From JAMQPK01 sp035937795 (GTDB lineage Bacteria > Acidobacteriota > Vicinamibacteria > Vicinamibacterales > JAMQPK01): a stretch of DNA of 64,000 nucleotides. The notes below the pieces were generated by a model. The model had not been told where the DNA came from, did no database searches, and worked only from the letters and a program-made list of their open reading frames with translations. This document shows positions 8,016 to 15,299 of this stretch, in pieces. Location of the stretch: the NCBI GenBank assembly GCA_035937795.1, contig DASZHO010000007.1, forward strand, positions 1 through 64,000. The letters are read 5' to 3'. Every line of letters begins with the position of its first letter. Within the stretch, counting starts at the first letter, position 1. The position numbers were made by a program, and so were the translations under genes.

Positions 8016-9569
8016 TTGAAGGATCGTTTGCCAAAGATCGCAGGCGGTCTCGCCATCGCGATTGGCGTGGCCGCCGCCTGGTTTTACCATCGCCAGGGAC
8101 TGACGCTCAGCCATTACGATGCGAAGGCGCATCTGGTCGTCGCGCGGCGCATTCTCGACAGCATCACGCCTGAGTATTCGCAGATCGGCGCGGTGTGGCT
8201 GCCGCTGCCGCACCTGCTGAACATGCTGCCGGTGCAGATCGATGAGTTGTACCGCACCGGCTCGTCGGCTGTCGCTCTATCGATCCTTTCCTTCGCGCTC
8301 GGCTGTTACGCCGTCGCGCGGCTCGTCCTTCAAGTCACCGGCTCTCGGCTGGGGGCGCTTCTGGCGCTCACGCTCTTCGCGCTCGATCCGGACATTCTCT
8401 ACCTGCAATCGACGCCGATGACCGAGCCGATGCTGTTCGGATTGACGCTGCTGGGGGTCAGCCTGGTTTACGACTGGGTCGAGCGGGGCGGCGAAGGAGA
8501 GCCGGCGGCGGCGGGCTGGGTGCTGATCGCGGCTTGCTTGACCCGCTACGAAGCGTGGCTGGTGACGGCCATGCTCGTGGTGCTCACGCCGGCCGCGCTC
8601 GTCGCCGGCGGGCTTCGCATGGCAGAGGCACTCAGGCGAACAGCCCAACTGGCGGTCTACCCCGCGCTCGCCATCGTGGTGTTCATTCTCCACAGCCAGT
8701 TCACCATCGGCAAATGGTTTGTCACCGGTGGATTCTTCGTCGTCGATCCTCAGATACTCGGTCATCCGCTCTACGCATTCCTCCAGGTGGTGTACGGCAT
8801 CCGCACGCTGTCGAATGACTCCCTGGTCCTGCTTTCCGTTGCGGGCGCCTGCGTCGTCCTGCTTCGTGGGCTCGTAGAGCGCGAACGTTCTGCCCGCCTC
8901 GTGGTGCTCGCGCTTCTGGGTTTCCTTGCGCTGCCGGCCTATGCGTTTTATGAGGGGCATCCGTTCCGGATGCGTTACATGATCGCCCCTGTGGTGACGG
9001 TCGCGGTGTTTTGCGGCATCGCGCTGGGGAGCCTTCGCGGCCGCTTTCAGGCGATCGCGGCGGCAGGGCTCGCGATTTTCCTTGCGGCCACGCTGCGTCC
9101 GCTGAACCCGAAGGCACCGATGGTCCAGGAAGCGCAGTGGGACCGCCCGAACAGCCGCGGCCGTCAGGCGGTGACCGTCTGCCTGATGCGCGAGTACCAC
9201 CACGAGCCGATTCTCGCCAGCATGGGCTCGCTCGCGCACTACATGCAGGAGCTTTCGCACGAGGGCCTCAATATTCGCGATTTCGTGCACGAAGGCAATC
9301 TGCCGTACTGGCAGGAGGATATCGAATCGCCCAAAGGCCGCGTGGGATGGATTCTGATCGAGGAAAAGGCTGAGGGGGGCGACGTGTTGGCAGCGCGGGC
9401 GCGAGCCTCGTCGCAGTTTCTGCTCGGGTTTACGCGCGTCTGCAGCGGCGGCGGCGTCGCGCTCTATAGAGGGGCGGAGGGAGGTAATGAAGGAGGGAAG
9501 AGTGATGTAAAGAAAGTTAAAAGTAAAAAGTTAAAAGTTGAAAGTAAAAAGTTGAAAGTGGAAAGTTGA
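8016..9569 (+). CDS. GT39-like polytopic membrane glycosyltransferase with a repeat-encoded tail
   Basis: A 517-residue protein with about ten membrane segments and the layout of ArnT/PMT-like GT-C enzymes: a first periplasmic loop with an acidic residue (HYDAKAHLVVARR), a DPDILYLQSTPMTEP loop, and a soluble C-terminal part. It probably transfers a sugar from a polyprenyl-phosphate donor. The start is TTG at 8016, 7 bp after a -10 hexamer. The last 18 or so residues (KKVKSKKLKVESKKLKVES) are strongly basic and unlike the rest: they are the translation of a 7-bp tandem repeat array that runs through the stop codon. Without that array the protein would probably end soon after the GVALYRGAEGG segment. 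Confidence 0.75.
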   Translation: MKDRLPKIAGGLAIAIGVAAAWFYHRQGLTLSHYDAKAHLVVARRILDSITPEYSQIGAVWLPLPHLLNMLPVQIDELYRTGSSAVALSILSFALGCYAVARLVLQVTGSRLGALLALTLFALDPDILYLQSTPMTEPMLFGLTLLGVSLVYDWVERGGEGEPAAAGWVLIAACLTRYEAWLVTAMLVVLTPAALVAGGLRMAEALRRTAQLAVYPALAIVVFILHSQFTIGKWFVTGGFFVVDPQILGHPLYAFLQVVYGIRTLSNDSLVLLSVAGACVVLLRGLVERERSARLVVLALLGFLALPAYAFYEGHPFRMRYMIAPVVTVAVFCGIALGSLRGRFQAIAAAGLAIFLAATLRPLNPKAPMVQEAQWDRPNSRGRQAVTVCLMREYHHEPILASMGSLAHYMQELSHEGLNIRDFVHEGNLPYWQEDIESPKGRVGWILIEEKAEGGDVLAARARASSQFLLGFTRVCSGGGVALYRGAEGGNEGGKSDVKKVKSKKLKVESKKLKVES

Positions 9570-9604
9570 AAGTTAAGAGCTGAACGCTGAACGCTAAGGG
9601 TCAA
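9514..9604. repeat. Heptanucleotide tandem array, 13 units
   Basis: Thirteen consecutive 7-bp units. The first nine read AAGTTAA, AAGTAAA, AAGTTGA or AAGTGGA; the next four drift to GAGCTGA, ACGCTGA, ACGCTAA and GGGTCAA. The phase is never broken over 91 bp. The array covers the last 19 codons and stop of the rightward membrane protein gene, crosses the short convergent gap and reaches the stop codon of the leftward suhB gene. It is much more AT-rich than its surroundings. Confidence 0.9.
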
Positions 9605-10398
9605 GAGCGGGCGCGGAGGAAGGCGCTGGCGATCGTTTGCATATCCTCATGGATCTTGCCGTTGGTGGCCAGCAACTGATGGCGGCGCGAGGAAAAGGGG
9701 ACGCCGTCGAAGTCGGTGACCTTCCCGCCCGCTTCTTCGACGATGAGGCCGCCTGCGGCGATGTCCCAGGGCTTCAGATCCTGTTCCCAGAAGCCGTCCA
9801 TGCGGCCTGCCGCGACGTAGCAAAGGTCGAGCGCCGCGGAGCCCAGCCGCCGCACGGCGCGCGCCTTCCCGACAAACTCACCGAACAACCCGATGATTTC
9901 CGGAATCCGCTTGTGCACGTCGTACGGAAACCCGGTGACGAGCATCGACTCGACCAGCGTCGAGGCATTCGAGACGCGGATTGGCTCGCCGTTCAGGAAT
10001 GCGCCGGCACCGCGCTCGGCGACAAACAGCTCCTTGCGCGTGGGGTCGTAGATGGCGCCGAGGACGGCGCGGCCGTCGATCTCGAGCGCCAGCGACGAGC
10101 AGAAAATCGGCAAGCCATGCGCGTAGTTGTTGGTGCCGTCGATGGGATCGAACACCCAGCAGTGCGACGCGTCGAGGGTGGCCTGGTCCTGCCCGAACTC
10201 CTCGGCGAGGATGGTGTGGTCGGGAAACCGCTCGGCCACCATCTGGCGGAACATCGTTTCGACCGCGATGTCCGCCTCGGTGACCAGATCGATCTTGCCC
10301 TTTTTCGACACGTTGAACCCGCTGGTGATGAAAGCCATCTGAATGTCCCCGGCTTTGATCACCGCCTCGATTGCCGTGGCAAGAAACAGCGGGTTCAC
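9601..10398 (-). CDS. suhB: Inositol-1-monophosphatase family protein (SuhB-like)
   Basis: A 265-residue magnesium-dependent phosphatase of the inositol monophosphatase family, cytoplasmic. The metal-binding motifs are present in order: ILAEEFG (about residues 63-69), WVFDPIDGTNNYAHG (DPxDGTxN, residues about 81-95) and WDIAAGGLIVEEAGG near residue 210. Bacterial members hydrolyse inositol-1-phosphate and related sugar phosphates, and in enteric bacteria SuhB also joins rRNA antitermination complexes; which applies here is unknown. The start is GTG, overlapping the stop of the upstream ATPase gene by 4 bp, which suggests translational coupling. The 3' end abuts a heptanucleotide repeat array. 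Confidence 0.9.
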   Translation of the reverse strand: MNPLFLATAIEAVIKAGDIQMAFITSGFNVSKKGKIDLVTEADIAVETMFRQMVAERFPDHTILAEEFGQDQATLDASHCWVFDPIDGTNNYAHGLPIFCSSLALEIDGRAVLGAIYDPTRKELFVAERGAGAFLNGEPIRVSNASTLVESMLVTGFPYDVHKRIPEIIGLFGEFVGKARAVRRLGSAALDLCYVAAGRMDGFWEQDLKPWDIAAGGLIVEEAGGKVTDFDGVPFSSRRHQLLATNGKIHEDMQTIASAFLRARS

Positions 10399-10826
10399 AG
10401 GTGCTTCAGCATGCGCACTTCCATTCCGCCGTCACGCGCGCGGTAGATCGACACATCGTCCATGAACTGGCGCGCCAGAAAAATTCCGCGGCCGCTCGTA
10501 TTCAGGATATTTTCCGGCGCGAGCGGATCGCCGAGGCTGCCGGGGTCGAATCCCGCGCCCTGGTCGCGCACGCAGACTACCAGATCGCGCGAGGTCCCGT
10601 TGGCCTCCACCTGGAAGTCGAGGAACACCAGCTTGGCGGGGTTGCTCTTGTTGCCGTGCGTGATGGCGTTGATCACCGTCTCGCGCACCGCCATGCTGGT
10701 CCAGTGGACCGCTTCCTCGTCGAACCCGAGCCGGTGGCCGATCTCTTCGGTCACGTGTTGCACGTGCTCCAGCACATCGATGGTGCTCTGCAGTGCAAGA
10801 TGGACGCGCTCGAAGGCACCGGCCAT
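10395..10826 (-). CDS. Anti-sigma regulatory type ATP-binding protein (RsbW/SpoIIAB-like HATPase)
   Basis: A 143-residue GHKL-fold protein like the serine kinases RsbW and SpoIIAB, which bind and inhibit sigma factors or phosphorylate anti-anti-sigma proteins. The N box reads ETVINAITHGNKSNP, the G1 box VRDQGAGFDPG, and a G2-like SGRGIFLARQFMDDV segment follows. It is a stand-alone HATPase domain of the expected length. No STAS partner or SigB-like factor lies next to it, so its target is not visible in the window. The ATG at 10826 fits the domain; further upstream codons would run into aroA. It lies 26 bp from the aroA start, with overlapping -10 sequences between them, and overlaps suhB by 4 bp. 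Confidence 0.85.
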   Translation of the reverse strand: MAGAFERVHLALQSTIDVLEHVQHVTEEIGHRLGFDEEAVHWTSMAVRETVINAITHGNKSNPAKLVFLDFQVEANGTSRDLVVCVRDQGAGFDPGSLGDPLAPENILNTSGRGIFLARQFMDDVSIYRARDGGMEVRMLKHL

Positions 10827-10838
10827 GCGTATGGCCGT

Positions 10839-10846
10839 AGTATAGT
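10839..10846. promoter_or_regulatory. Overlapping divergent -10 elements (anti-sigma ATPase / aroA)
   Basis: The octamer AGTATAGT reads TATAGT rightward (10841-10846), ending 6 bp before the aroA ATG, and TATACT leftward (10844-10839), ending 12 bp before the ATPase ATG. The whole gap between the start codons is 26 bp, so aroA mRNA would be leaderless and the leftward leader about 5 bases. No -35 is recognisable. Confidence 0.5.
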
Positions 10847-10852
10847 CTCCGG

Positions 10853-12154
10853 ATGCCCTCCATCGCCGCCACCACGGTGAGGCCCGCCCGCCGCGTGAAG
10901 GGGCGCGTGCGGATGGGCGGGGACAAATCCATCTCGCACCGCTATGCACTGCTTGCGGCGCTCGCGAGCGGCCGCTCCACCATCGGCAGCTATTCCTCAG
11001 GCGCCGATTGCGCCGCCACGCTCGATTGCCTGCGGAATGCCGGTGCCGACGTTCGCGCGCGCCGTTCGCCGGACGGTTCGATAACGGTTGAAATCGCCGG
11101 CCGTGGATTGCGCGGCTTACAGCCCCCCGCGTCTGCCCTCGACGCGCAGAACTCGGGCACGACCATGCGGTTGCTGTCGGGTGTGCTCGCGGCGCATCCC
11201 TTCACTTCGACAATCAAGGGCGATCGATCGCTGACGCGCCGGCCGATGGGGCGCGTCATCGAGCCGCTGGTGCAGATGGGAGCGCGCATCGAATCGCGCG
11301 ACGGGCTTCCGCCGCTCACCATTCACGGGGCCGGCCTGCGCGCGATTGCTTACAGAACGCCGGTGCCGAGCGCGCAGATCAAGAGCGCCGTTCTTCTCGC
11401 GGGCCTGCAGGCTGAGGGCACCACGGTCGTGAGCGAATCGGCGCCCTCACGAAACCATACCGAGCTCGCGTTTCGCGCCTTCGGCGTTGAAGTGGGCGTC
11501 GACGGCACCACGGTCACGATCAGAGGCGGTCAGCCGCTGTACGGCGGCGATTTCGTGGTCCCTGGCGACATTTCTTCGTCTGCTTTCTGGGCGGCGGCGG
11601 CGGCCGCCCTGCCCGGTTCGGACATCGAAATCGAAAACGTCGGTCTGAATCCCACGCGGACCGCGCTGCTCGACGTGCTTCGCCAGGCGGGGGCCCGCAT
11701 TGAAACGAGCATCGAGCGGAAAGCCGGAGGAGAGCCAACCGGCCGCGTGCGTATTCGCTACGGCCGGCCCGGCGCGCTGGTGCTCAGCGGGGCCGACGTT
11801 CCGCTCCTGATCGACGAGATTCCTGCCCTGGCGGCGTGGGCCACGCACGGCAACGAGCTGCACGTCACGGGCGCGGGCGAGCTGCGCGTGAAGGAGAGCG
11901 ATCGCATCACCGCGCTGGTGCGCGGCTTCCAGGCGCTTGGCGCCGATGTCGAAGAGTTCAGCGACGGGTTTCACCTGCGCGGCGCGCGGAAGCTCAAAGG
12001 CGGGCAGGCCGATGCGGTGGGCGACCACCGGCTGGCCATGGCGTTCGCCATCGCGGCGCTCGGGGCCGAAAACCCCTCGATCATCACGGGCGCGGACTCG
12101 GTAGCGATTTCCTATCCCGAGTTCTTCGAGACCCTTGAACGGCTGAGTGAGTAG
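10853..12154 (+). CDS. aroA: 3-phosphoshikimate 1-carboxyvinyltransferase (EPSP synthase)
   Basis: A 433-residue enzyme that transfers the enolpyruvyl group of PEP to shikimate-3-phosphate, the sixth step of the shikimate pathway. Family motifs are clear: GGDKSISHRYALL at about residues 22-34, LDAQNSGTTMRLLSG for the PEP site, RRPMGR, DISSSAFWAAAAA, the acid ELHVTGAGELRVKESDR block and DHRLAMAFA near the C-terminus. Full length. It is followed 33 bp later by aroK, so two consecutive shikimate pathway steps (kinase, then enolpyruvyl transfer) are encoded together. The ATG has no ribosome binding site and follows a TATAGT by 6 bp. Confidence 0.95.
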   Translation: MPSIAATTVRPARRVKGRVRMGGDKSISHRYALLAALASGRSTIGSYSSGADCAATLDCLRNAGADVRARRSPDGSITVEIAGRGLRGLQPPASALDAQNSGTTMRLLSGVLAAHPFTSTIKGDRSLTRRPMGRVIEPLVQMGARIESRDGLPPLTIHGAGLRAIAYRTPVPSAQIKSAVLLAGLQAEGTTVVSESAPSRNHTELAFRAFGVEVGVDGTTVTIRGGQPLYGGDFVVPGDISSSAFWAAAAAALPGSDIEIENVGLNPTRTALLDVLRQAGARIETSIERKAGGEPTGRVRIRYGRPGALVLSGADVPLLIDEIPALAAWATHGNELHVTGAGELRVKESDRITALVRGFQALGADVEEFSDGFHLRGARKLKGGQADAVGDHRLAMAFAIAALGAENPSIITGADSVAISYPEFFETLERLSE

Positions 12155-12187
12155 ATAGTTCACAATACCCCGGTTGTTCTTTCATTC

Positions 12188-12685
12188 GTGAAGACGGACA
12201 AAATCTATCTCGTCGGATTCATGGGGGCCGGCAAGACCACGCTGGCCCAGGCCTTGGCGCGGCGGCTGGGGTGGCGCGCGGAAGACGTGGACATGCTGAT
12301 CGAGGCGCGCGAACACCGAACCGTGACCGACATTTTCGCACGCGAGGGCGAGGCGTACTTCCGGGCGCTGGAGCGGCAGACCATCTTCTCGCTTCTGCCG
12401 GCGCGCCACATCGTTGTGGCCACCGGCGGCGGCACGTTCGGCGATCCCGACAACCGCGCGGCCATCAACGCCGACGGCGTGTCGGTGTGGATTGACGTGC
12501 CGTTCGACGAGCTGCTGTCGAGAATTCCGCCAGACGGCCGGCGCCCCCTTGCGCACGATCTCGCGCAGATGACGCTGCTCTACGAAGCCAGGCGCCTCGC
12601 CTACGAGCAGGCGCACATCAAGCTGGATGGGGCGCGCGCGCGCCCCGAGGAGCTGATCGAGCAGCTCGTGGACACGCTCGAATGA
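12188..12685 (+). CDS. aroK: Shikimate kinase
   Basis: A 165-residue P-loop kinase that phosphorylates the 3-hydroxyl of shikimate. Walker A is GFMGAGKTT (residues about 10-18), the shikimate-binding DVDMLIE follows near 34, and the conserved ATGGGTF loop near residue 79. The lid region contains RRPLAHD. Start is GTG, supported by the family N-terminus (KIYLVGFMGAGKTT). The stop codon overlaps the ATG of the downstream metallophosphoesterase by 4 bp, indicating translational coupling. Confidence 0.93.
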   Translation: MKTDKIYLVGFMGAGKTTLAQALARRLGWRAEDVDMLIEAREHRTVTDIFAREGEAYFRALERQTIFSLLPARHIVVATGGGTFGDPDNRAAINADGVSVWIDVPFDELLSRIPPDGRRPLAHDLAQMTLLYEARRLAYEQAHIKLDGARARPEELIEQLVDTLE

Positions 12686-13431
12686 GCCGCTACCTCGTCA
12701 TCAGCGACATCCACAGCAATCTCGAGGCGCTCGACGCCGTGCTCCGGGCTTCCTCGAAGCAGAACTGCGACGGTGTGCTCGTCCTCGGCGATCTCGTCGG
12801 GTACGGCGCCAGCCCCAACGAGGTCGTCAAACGAATCCGCGAGTTGAACCCCGCGGCTCTCGTCCGGGGCAACCACGACAAGGTGGCCTCGGGCCTGGAG
12901 ACAGCAGAGGACTTCAATCCGATGGCCCGCCTGGCGGTGGACTGGACCCGCCACGCCTTGACCGAGGAGACGCTCGAGTATCTCAGCGCGCTGCCCGCCG
13001 GTCCGAGGCTCGTCGCGGATCGGATTGAGGTGTGTCATGGCTCCCCCGTCGACGAGGATCTGTACGTGATGGCCGACGTGGACGCCATCCGCTCGATTGA
13101 AGCCGCCCGGCGATCGCTCTGCCTGTTCGGCCACACCCACGTTGCCTTGTGCGCGAGGCTCGATGACAACCGCCGGCTTGAAATAGAAACGCCGCAAGGC
13201 CATCCGGAGTTTGAAACCGGCCTCGCGCCGTCGGCGAAGTACCTGATCAACCCCGGATCGGTGGGCCAACCGCGCGACGGCGACTCGCGCGCGGCGTATG
13301 CCATTGCGGATTTGGACAGCGACGTCGTCACGCTCTACCGCGTCGCGTACCCGATCGAAACCGCACAGAAGAAAATCGTCGACGCGGGGTTGCCGCCGAT
13401 GCTGGCGTACAGGTTGGGAATGGGACGGTAG
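12682..13431 (+). CDS. Calcineurin-like metallophosphoesterase (YfcE/MJ0936-type)
   Basis: A 249-residue cytoplasmic metallophosphoesterase. The dimetal site is complete: SDIHSNLEAL (D-x-H), LGDLVGYGASPN (GDxxG), VRGNHDK (GNHD), CHGSP and FGHTHVAL (GHTH). Members of this group hydrolyse phosphodiesters or phosphomonoesters, and the natural substrate is generally unknown. It is coupled to aroK by a 4-bp ATGA overlap, though no link to aromatic biosynthesis is evident. A GGGCTTT-type heptanucleotide array starts 5 bp after the stop codon. Confidence 0.9.
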   Translation: MSRYLVISDIHSNLEALDAVLRASSKQNCDGVLVLGDLVGYGASPNEVVKRIRELNPAALVRGNHDKVASGLETAEDFNPMARLAVDWTRHALTEETLEYLSALPAGPRLVADRIEVCHGSPVDEDLYVMADVDAIRSIEAARRSLCLFGHTHVALCARLDDNRRLEIETPQGHPEFETGLAPSAKYLINPGSVGQPRDGDSRAAYAIADLDSDVVTLYRVAYPIETAQKKIVDAGLPPMLAYRLGMGR

Positions 13432-13435
13432 CTGC

Positions 13436-13477
13436 GGGCTTTCGGCTCTGGGCTTTAGGCGTCGGGCTTTGCGCCTG
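13436..13477. repeat. Heptanucleotide tandem array, 6 units (GGGCTTT type)
   Basis: Six units in perfect 7-bp phase: GGGCTTT, CGGCTCT, GGGCTTT, AGGCGTC, GGGCTTT, GCGCCTG. The array lies in the convergent gap after the metallophosphoesterase gene and runs into the 3' end of the leftward small membrane protein gene. Confidence 0.8.
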
Positions 13478-13640
13478 GCCGGGAGGCGGCAGCCTGAAGC
13501 CTGGATTCTCTCTTCCGAAGTTCCATCGCGTAGGCGTCGCGCGCGGCGCGGGAGCCGAGCACCCATCCGATGCAGATCCCGACAAACAGCACGGTCGGAA
13601 TGAAGATGAAATGCGCCGACGTCATCTGGCCGAAATTCAC
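13455..13640 (-). CDS. Small single-span membrane protein at the end of the ccm operon
   Basis: A 61-residue protein with one transmembrane helix (IFIPTVLFVGICIGWVLG, residues about 12-29) and a basic, charged cytoplasmic tail (RAARDAYAMELRKRE). I do not recognise it. It is kept because its start overlaps the stop of the ccmD-like gene by 4 bp on the same strand. Its role could be as a ccm accessory subunit. The last residues are encoded by part of the heptanucleotide array, so the C-terminus may be recent. Confidence 0.6.
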   Translation of the reverse strand: MNFGQMTSAHFIFIPTVLFVGICIGWVLGSRAARDAYAMELRKRESRLQAAASRPGAKPDA

Positions 13641-13915
13641 GGGCGCCTCTTTGCCATCTGGCTCGACAGCTCGGAGATCTCGCGCTCAACCTTCCCGAGC
13701 TTCCGCCACATCAGCCACACATAGGCCAGCACCGCGATCCAGACGAACGCGTAGGCGGCGACGAGCAGCCGCGCCGCCGGCAACTGCTCGCCGGCCGGCA
13801 ACTGGCTGACCGGCACGAACTCGGTCTGTCCGGGCTGCGCCAGCACGAGCGCGCCCATGCCCGCCACGCCAACGGTGAACAACAGCAGCCACCACGTCAT
13901 GCGTCTCGGTGTCAT
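13637..13915 (-). CDS. ccmD: CcmD-like small membrane protein
   Basis: A 92-residue protein with a signal-like N-terminal helix (TWWLLLFTVGVAGMGALVLA), a short periplasmic linker and a second helix (AAYAFVWIAVLAYVWLMW) followed by RKLGKVEREISEL. The second helix plus basic-acidic tail is the CcmD pattern (Y-W/F-x-Y, then R-x-L-x-x-x-E). CcmD holds holo-CcmE release together with the CcmABC transporter. It is longer than proteobacterial CcmD because of the extra N-terminal helix. It sits directly after ccmC with a 4-bp overlap, the canonical place. Confidence 0.7.
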   Translation of the reverse strand: MTPRRMTWWLLLFTVGVAGMGALVLAQPGQTEFVPVSQLPAGEQLPAARLLVAAYAFVWIAVLAYVWLMWRKLGKVEREISELSSQMAKRRP

Positions 13916-14568
13916 AGGTCGCTATCCACGTACAGCTGATCGAGCAACGCCTGCTGTTCGGCGATGCGCACGCGCGCCGTCAACAGCACGATGTACAGCA
14001 GGAGGAATCCTGCGAACGACACCCACAGCGGTGTCGCGAAATCCACCGGTAGCGTGGGAACCACGCTCGTTTTCGGATGCATCGTGCGCCACATGTTCAC
14101 CGAGAGGTAGACGAACGGCGCGTTCGCCATGCCGAAGACGGCAAGACCTGCCGAAAGCGTCTCCGATCCCGGGCCGCCGTATTTTCTCAGAATCAGATAT
14201 GACACGAAAATCATCCACATCAGGAAAGACATCGTCAGGCGTGGATCCCAGACCCACCAGACGCCCCAGGCCTTGCGCGCCCAGAGCGGCCCGGTGACGA
14301 GCGCGATCGAGCCATAGAGCACCGTCAGCTCGGCTGCGGCGAGCGCGATGCGATCGAACGCCTGGCGCTTCCTGATGAGGAACGCGGCGCTCATGAGCCC
14401 GCAGAAGATTGCCGACAGCAGCATCAGGACCGCCGGCGGAAAGTGAAAATAGAAAATCTTCTGCACGAGGCCCATCGTCGACTCGAACGGCGCACGCGCG
14501 ATCAACAGCAGCGCCGACACGTAGAGCGCCATCAGCACGACGACGAGAGGCAGGAAGGCTTTGCGCAT
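13912..14568 (-). CDS. ccmC: Heme exporter/handling protein CcmC
   Basis: A 218-residue six-helix membrane protein of the heme-handling family. The tryptophan-rich periplasmic loop WGVWWVWDPRLTMSF (WWD motif) binds heme, and conserved histidines flank it in FYFHFPPA and NMWRTMHP. CcmC loads heme on CcmE in cytochrome c maturation System I. It lies between ccmB (39 bp upstream, across an octanucleotide repeat) and ccmD (4-bp overlap), as expected for a ccmABCD unit. Confidence 0.93.
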   Translation of the reverse strand: MRKAFLPLVVVLMALYVSALLLIARAPFESTMGLVQKIFYFHFPPAVLMLLSAIFCGLMSAAFLIRKRQAFDRIALAAAELTVLYGSIALVTGPLWARKAWGVWWVWDPRLTMSFLMWMIFVSYLILRKYGGPGSETLSAGLAVFGMANAPFVYLSVNMWRTMHPKTSVVPTLPVDFATPLWVSFAGFLLLYIVLLTARVRIAEQQALLDQLYVDSDL

Positions 14569-14576
14569 CCCTTCTA

Positions 14577-14608
14577 CTTCACTCCTTCATTCCTTCATTC
14601 CTTAGTTC
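14577..14608. repeat. Octanucleotide tandem repeat, 4 units
   Basis: CTTCACTC, CTTCATTC, CTTCATTC and CTTAGTTC in exact 8-bp phase fill the 38-bp gap between ccmB and ccmC and reach into the ccmB stop codon. This resembles the heptanucleotide arrays elsewhere in the window, but with a period of 8. Confidence 0.8.
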
Positions 14609-15299
14609 AGTCTGTCATCAGCGGCTCGAACGTCCAGAGCGCCAGCGTCACGAACACCACGTCAAAGAACAGCAGCAGCACGATCCAGAACTGCGCCATG
14701 GCAATATTCGGCTCGGGGTCGAGCAGCGCGCCGGTGCCGCGCACCCCGGCGATCATGACCGGGATTGTCACTGGATACAACAGGATCGGCAGAAGCACGT
14801 CCCGGCTTCGCGCCCGGGCCAGCATGGCCGCAAACAGCGTCCCCACACAGGCGAAGCCGACCGTTCCTGCGACGAGGAGCGCCGCCATCAGCGAAACCCG
14901 CTCGAACAGCCTCGCCTGAAACAACAGCGCGACGAGCGGGACGGTCACAATCTCGGTGGCCGCCAGCAACGCGAGTATTCCCAGCAGCTTCCCGACGTAG
15001 ATGGCGGGACGCACGACCGGAGCCAGCATCAGGGCGCGCAGCGTGTCGTTATATCGTTCCCGCTCAAACGTCCGCCCCAGGGCGAGCGTTCCTGAGAACG
15101 CGATTGCGATCCACAGAATTCCGGCGGCGGCGTCTCCAGCCTCGCCAAGCGGTTTGCCTTCGCGCACAAAAGCCACCGCAAAAATCAGCACGCACGACAG
15201 CGCAAAAAACAGCGTTGTGAAAAGAAGCTCGCGGCTGCGCGCTTCGACGGCGAGATCCTTCCGGACCACCAGCCAGACGGCGCGCCAGAAGGATGTCAC
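14607..15299 (-). CDS. ccmB: Heme exporter protein CcmB (ABC permease)
   Basis: A 230-residue membrane protein with six hydrophobic segments, the transmembrane half of the CcmAB ATPase that frees heme-loaded CcmE from CcmC. The N-terminal VVRKDLAVEARSRE segment and internal RTFERERYNDTLRALMLAPV block are typical of CcmB. Its start overlaps the ccmA stop by 4 bp. Length matches the family. Confidence 0.92.
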   Translation of the reverse strand: MTSFWRAVWLVVRKDLAVEARSRELLFTTLFFALSCVLIFAVAFVREGKPLGEAGDAAAGILWIAIAFSGTLALGRTFERERYNDTLRALMLAPVVRPAIYVGKLLGILALLAATEIVTVPLVALLFQARLFERVSLMAALLVAGTVGFACVGTLFAAMLARARSRDVLLPILLYPVTIPVMIAGVRGTGALLDPEPNIAMAQFWIVLLLFFDVVFVTLALWTFEPLMTD

